The notes under the pieces: model-generated
What the model was told of the DNA's origin: nothing
Databases searched by the model: none
What the model saw: the letters and a program-made list of their open reading frames with translations, nothing else
Made by a program: the position numbers and the translations under genes
NCBI GenBank assembly: GCA_031274715.1
Contig: JAISPT010000016.1
Location: forward strand, 1 to 28,298
Length of the DNA: 28,298 bases
From: Azonexus sp.
Lineage (GTDB): Bacteria; Pseudomonadota; Gammaproteobacteria; Burkholderiales; Rhodocyclaceae
Direction: 5' to 3'
Part shown: positions 25,133 through 28,298 of the stretch, piece by piece
Numbering within the stretch: the stretch's first letter is position 1
Layout: each line of letters opens with the position of its first letter

Positions 25133-25459
25133 ATGGAGCGCAAGCACCCAGCCTCCCCGCTGATTGGGCTGGCGCTGCTGGCCGCGCTGGTCGCGCCGGC
25201 TGTTGGCGACGACCGGCGCGACCACGAGTTGGCGCGAGAGGAACTGGCGGCCGGGCGCATCCTGCCGTTGCGCACGGTACTTGATCGCATCCGCCCGAAT
25301 TTTCCCGGCGAAGTGCTCGAAGTCGAACTGGACGATGAGCATGGGCGCTGGGTTTACGCGATCAAAATCCTCAATGCGAACGGCGGTGTCAGCAAGCTGC
25401 TGGTCGACGCCCGCGATGCCTCGCTGATCCGCGTGCGCAATCGCCATGACCGCCACTGA
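25133..25459 (+). CDS. PepSY domain periplasmic protein, second copy
   Basis: This is a secreted protein of 108 residues with a signal peptide (PLIGLALLAALVAPAVGD) and one PepSY-type domain: HELAREELAAGRILPLRTVL, then FPGEVLEVELDDEHGRWVYA and KLLVDARDASLIRVR. It resembles the PepSY protein of the divergent operon in length and fold but not closely in sequence, so the two are old paralogues or independent recruits. ATG 25133 follows AGGGGG; the frame is open back to 24614 but the upstream part is a shadow of the preceding gene. PepSY proteins are often encoded beside PhoPQ-like two-component systems and may present a signal to the sensor kinase. Confidence 0.85.
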   Translation: MERKHPASPLIGLALLAALVAPAVGDDRRDHELAREELAAGRILPLRTVLDRIRPNFPGEVLEVELDDEHGRWVYAIKILNANGGVSKLLVDARDASLIRVRNRHDRH

Positions 25460-25469
25460 GGAGCGATTG

Positions 25470-26132
25470 GTGCGCATCCTGGTCATCGAGGACGAACCGA
25501 CGTTGTGCAACCAGTTGTGCCGAAGTCTCGAAGCGGCCGGCCATGCCGTGGACGCCGCCGGCAACGGCCGCGATGCCCTGCATCTCGGCAGCGAGAAGGC
25601 CTTCGACGCCGTCGTCCTCGACCTCGGCCTGCCGCTGCTCGACGGCCTGAGCGTGCTCAAACACTGGCGCCAGGCCGGACACAACATGCCGGTGCTGATC
25701 CTGACCGCTCGTGGCGAATGGCACGAACGCGTCGCCGGCATCGATGCCGGCGCCGACGATTACCTGCCCAAACCCTTCCACATGGAAGAACTGCTGGCTC
25801 GGCTGCGCGCCCTGCTCCGGCGGGCCGGCGGCCAGGCCGGCAACGAACTGGCCTGCGGACCGCTGACGCTCGACACGCGCAGCGCCCGGGTCCATCTCGA
25901 CGGCCAGCCACTGACCCTGACCAGTCACGAATTCCGCCTCCTCGCCTACCTGCTGCACCGGCGCGGCGAGGTCATCTCGCGTAGCGAGCTGGCGGAACAT
26001 ATCTACTCGCACGACAGCGATCCCGACTCGAACACCATCGAGGTCTTCATCGGCCGGCTGCGCAAAAAGCTGCCGCCGGACATGATCGAAACCGTGCGCG
26101 GCCTCGGCTACCGCCTGCGCGATCCGGTATGA
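25470..26132 (+). CDS. OmpR/PhoP-family response regulator
   Basis: This is a DNA-binding response regulator of 220 residues. The receiver domain (1-115) has the acidic pair in IEDE, the phospho-acceptor Asp51 in VLDLGLPLLDG, Thr79 and Lys101 (LPKPF). The C-terminal winged helix has LTSHEFRLLAYLLHRRGEVISR and IEVFIGRLRKKL with VRGLGYRL. I prefer GTG 25470, which makes the protein start MRILVIEDE as in the QseB/PhoP group and has GAGGAG six bases upstream. An ATG at 25446 in the same frame would add eight residues and overlap the PepSY gene. The stop overlaps the kinase start as ATGA. Likely targets are its own operon and the divergent reductase operon. Confidence 0.93.
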   Translation: MRILVIEDEPTLCNQLCRSLEAAGHAVDAAGNGRDALHLGSEKAFDAVVLDLGLPLLDGLSVLKHWRQAGHNMPVLILTARGEWHERVAGIDAGADDYLPKPFHMEELLARLRALLRRAGGQAGNELACGPLTLDTRSARVHLDGQPLTLTSHEFRLLAYLLHRRGEVISRSELAEHIYSHDSDPDSNTIEVFIGRLRKKLPPDMIETVRGLGYRLRDPV

Positions 26133-27550
26133 GCGACGCTCGCGGCTCCCTCCGGCTGCGCCTGCTGCTCGGCACGCTGGTCTGGATTCTCGGCAGCATC
26201 GGCGTCACCGGTTGGCTGCTGAACAGCCTGTTCAGCCAACATCTGACGCGCCAATTCCACGCCGAACTGCAAACCCATCTCAACCAGTTGGCCGCCAACC
26301 TCGAATTCGCTGCCGATGGCCAGGTCGTGCTCAACCATCCGCTCAGCGACCCGCGGCTGGTCCGTCCCTACTCCGGCCTCTACTGGCAGGTCGACCGCGT
26401 CGGCGACGGCGGGCAACCGCCAACCATCGCGGTGCTACGCTCACGCTCGTTGTGGGACCAGGTACTCGCCGTCCCCGACGACCGACCTGCCGACGGCGAG
26501 GTCCACCAGCACCGGGTAGCCGGACCGAACGGCCAGCCGCTGCTGATGATCGAACAAATCCAGCGGCCGCTCGATCCACCGGGCGCCCCCGCCCGCCTGA
26601 TCGTCGCCGCCGACGAAAGCCTGCTCAGCGAACCGCTGAGTAATTTCCGCGGCATGCTGCTGGCTGCCCTCGGCCTGCTCGCCGCCGGTCTGGCCGGCGC
26701 GGCAATCGTCCAGGTAATCGGCGGTCTGCACCCGCTCAACCGCCTGCGCGAGGAACTCGCGCAATTGCGCGAAGGGCGCCAAAGTTCACTGAACGGCCCC
26801 TATCCGTCGGAAGTGCAACCGGTAGTCGACGAACTGAACGCGGTGCTGGCGCGCAACGCCGAATTCGTCGAGCGGGCGCGCACCCAGGCCGGCAACCTGG
26901 CCCACGCGGTAAAAACACCGCTGAGCGTGATGGCCAACGCCGCCGCCGCTGAACACGGCCCCCTGGCGGAATTGATCGATAGCCAGGTGGTGCTGGCCCG
27001 CCAGCAGATCGACCACCACCTGGCTCGCGCCCGCGCTGCTGCTGCCGCCCAACTGGCCGGCCAGCACTGCCGTCTGCGCCCAGCTCTCGATGGCCTGCTA
27101 CGGGTCATGCAACGCTTGCACACCGAGCGCGACGTGCGGATTGCTGTCGCCGCTTGCCCGGATCACCTGGTCTTTCGCGGCGAGGCCCAGGACTTGCAAG
27201 AGATGCTTGGCAATCTGCTCGACAATGCCAGCAAATGGACTGCCCGGCACATCATGGTCAGTGCCGAGCAGATTGCCGGCCAGTTGTGCATCGACATCGA
27301 CGACGACGGCCCTGGCATCGCCGCCGACCAGCGCAGCGAATTGCTGCAGCGCGGACAGCGCGGCGACGAGCAGGTACCCGGCTCCGGTCTCGGTCTGGCT
27401 ATCGTCGATGATCTGGCACGACTGTACGGCGGCCGCCTGGAACTGCTCGACACGCCGCTCGGCGGCCTGCGCGCCCGGATATGGTTGCCGGCTGGCCGCG
27501 AGATGGAAGCGGATGAAGACACGGCCGGCTACGGCCGGCCGCCACCTTAG
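26129..27550 (+). CDS. PhoQ-like sensor histidine kinase
   Basis: This is a membrane sensor kinase of 473 residues, partner of the response regulator with which it overlaps by ATGA. The first membrane helix is near residues 12-33, followed by a periplasmic domain of about 140 residues and a second helix near 174-197 (MLLAALGLLAAGLAGAAIVQVI), then a HAMP-like linker. The phospho-acceptor is His259 in NLAHAVKTPLSV, the PhoQ-type H-box. The ATPase domain shows NLLDNASKW (N box), DDDGPGI and GSGLGLAIV. The periplasmic domain has no acidic cluster like the Mg-sensing patch of PhoQ, so the signal may differ; its PLSDPRLVRPYSGLYWQV segment is typical of QseC/PhoQ relatives. Confidence 0.92.
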   Translation: MSDARGSLRLRLLLGTLVWILGSIGVTGWLLNSLFSQHLTRQFHAELQTHLNQLAANLEFAADGQVVLNHPLSDPRLVRPYSGLYWQVDRVGDGGQPPTIAVLRSRSLWDQVLAVPDDRPADGEVHQHRVAGPNGQPLLMIEQIQRPLDPPGAPARLIVAADESLLSEPLSNFRGMLLAALGLLAAGLAGAAIVQVIGGLHPLNRLREELAQLREGRQSSLNGPYPSEVQPVVDELNAVLARNAEFVERARTQAGNLAHAVKTPLSVMANAAAAEHGPLAELIDSQVVLARQQIDHHLARARAAAAAQLAGQHCRLRPALDGLLRVMQRLHTERDVRIAVAACPDHLVFRGEAQDLQEMLGNLLDNASKWTARHIMVSAEQIAGQLCIDIDDDGPGIAADQRSELLQRGQRGDEQVPGSGLGLAIVDDLARLYGGRLELLDTPLGGLRARIWLPAGREMEADEDTAGYGRPPP

Positions 27551-27567
27551 AGCGGTTTTTGCATTTT

Positions 27568-27595
27568 TTCCCTCTCCCGCAAGCGGGAGAGGGAA
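27568..27595. terminator. Perfect 13-bp hairpin between the kinase and chemoreceptor genes
   Basis: TTCCCTCTCCCGC-AA-GCGGGAGAGGGAA lies between convergent stops at 27550 and 27607. T runs (27556-27560 and 27564-27569) precede the hairpin on the plus strand, so neither strand has the normal stem-then-U order. It may be a dispersed repeat that acts as a bidirectional transcription block. Confidence 0.5.
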
Positions 27596-27606
27596 GGATA
27601 AAACCC

Positions 27607-28298
27607 CTAAACCTTGTACTGCTCGACAATTCGCCGCATTTCCTTCGACAGACCCGACAACTCGTTGGCCGTATCGGCGGTGGCTTGCGCAGCCGAACTG
27701 TTCTCTTCCGACATGTTGGCGATTTTTTCCACCTGCTGGGCGATATTGGTGCTGGCCGCACTTTGCTCGCGAATGGCATCGGTGATTTCGCCCACCATCA
27801 ACACGGCCTGCTCCGAGCTGACACCAATCTCAGCAATCGCCTCACTGGCTTTTTCGGCCTGCGTCACGCCGGTTTCAACCTTTTCCACCACCACCTGCAT
27901 ACTCTGGACCGCCGCTTGCGCACCGCTTTGCATCTCGGTGATGGTCGCCGCGATCTCCTGTGTCGATTGCGTCGTGCGCTCGGCCAGCTTGCGCACTTCG
28001 TCGGCGACGACGGCGAAACCCCGCCCCTGTTCGCCCGCCCGCGCCGCCTCGATGGCGGCGTTGAGCGCCAGCAGGTTGGTCTGGTCGGCTACTTCCTTGA
28101 TCACGTTGACCACAGAGTTGACCCGCTCGCTGTTCTTTTCCAGTTCGGTGATCTGGCCGGCGGCAGTGCGCACCGTTTCGGCGATGCTGTCGATGCTCTT
28201 GACCGTATCGCCGATGATCGCCGCGCCACGCTTGGCCAGCGTGCCGGAAGTGCTGGAAAGCTGGCTGGCCTCGGTGGCGCGGTCGGAAACGTGGGCAA
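27607..28298 (-). CDS. Methyl-accepting chemotaxis protein (partial, C-terminal signalling half)
   Basis: This is the cytoplasmic signalling domain of a chemoreceptor; the N-terminal sensing part lies beyond the window. About 229 residues are visible. The kinase-control tip is unmistakable: VADQTNLLALNAAIEAARAGE followed by GRGFAVVADEVRKLAERT. Long heptad-repeat helices flank it (ERVNSVVNVIKE upstream; VVVEKVETGVTQAEKASEAI and IREQSAASTNIAQQVEKIAN downstream), and the protein ends EMRRIVEQYKV without a CheR-tethering pentapeptide. The frame is open to the window edge, so an apparent start inside it (28173) is not the true one. No other chemotaxis gene is nearby. Confidence 0.93.
   Translation of the reverse strand, partial: AHVSDRATEASQLSSTSGTLAKRGAAIIGDTVKSIDSIAETVRTAAGQITELEKNSERVNSVVNVIKEVADQTNLLALNAAIEAARAGEQGRGFAVVADEVRKLAERTTQSTQEIAATITEMQSGAQAAVQSMQVVVEKVETGVTQAEKASEAIAEIGVSSEQAVLMVGEITDAIREQSAASTNIAQQVEKIANMSEENSSAAQATADTANELSGLSKEMRRIVEQYKV

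Overview
The window is GC-rich, densely packed bacterial chromosome. Gene content and order point to a betaproteobacterium, most likely Rhodocyclales (Dechloromonas/Azonexus-like). Supporting signs are the glnE–yhdP–nitrilase–tldD neighbourhood, a Cupriavidus-type multifunctional alcohol dehydrogenase, a class I AroG, and cytochrome c4-like and PilJ-domain proteins. The taxonomic call is inferred from recognised proteins and not from a marker gene. I see no rRNA, tRNA, CRISPR array, prophage or insertion sequence.

Layout. (a) 1-5.1 kb: the 5' part of a ugpB-like periplasmic binding protein (cut by the window edge), a small lipoprotein, an RhlE-type DEAD-box helicase, a PP2C phosphatase and a zinc alcohol dehydrogenase. 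(b) 5.1-9.7 kb: hydroxypyruvate isomerase divergent from a PduO-type cobalamin adenosyltransferase. The latter is translationally coupled to a DUF1330 gene carrying an in-frame amber codon. Then come aroG, a periplasmic protein with two PilJ-type domains and a diheme cytochrome c. (c) 9.7-18.8 kb: tldD, a Nit-type amidase and the giant AsmA-like yhdP on the minus strand, divergent from glnE. (d) 19-22.8 kb: mscL, divergent from a compact five-gene run: AbrB/MazE-type antitoxin, Doc/Fic toxin, mtnA, a FucA-like class II aldolase and the metal exporter dmeF. (e) 22.8-27.6 kb: a flavocytochrome-type ferric reductase with a PepSY protein, divergent from a small secreted protein, a second PepSY protein and a PhoP/PhoQ-like two-component system. 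(f) End: the C-terminal half of a methyl-accepting chemotaxis protein.

How genes work together. MtnA plus the class II aldolase match the core of the DHAP shunt for salvage of 5'-methylthioadenosine, here placed directly behind a toxin-antitoxin pair with only 3 nt between doc and mtnA. The PepSY/reductase pair and the PepSY/two-component operon share one 304-bp divergent regulatory region, so a dedicated sensor-effector unit is plausible. Convergent gene ends are separated by strong inverted repeats, several without a U tract.

Points most worth checking: the Shine-Dalgarno of the PP2C gene lies inside a perfect 9-bp hairpin; the DUF1330 amber codon; the toxin-antitoxin/mtnA operon with a perfect operator-like dyad; the PepSY-reductase-TCS unit; and the exact 11-residue repeat in the double PilJ-domain protein.
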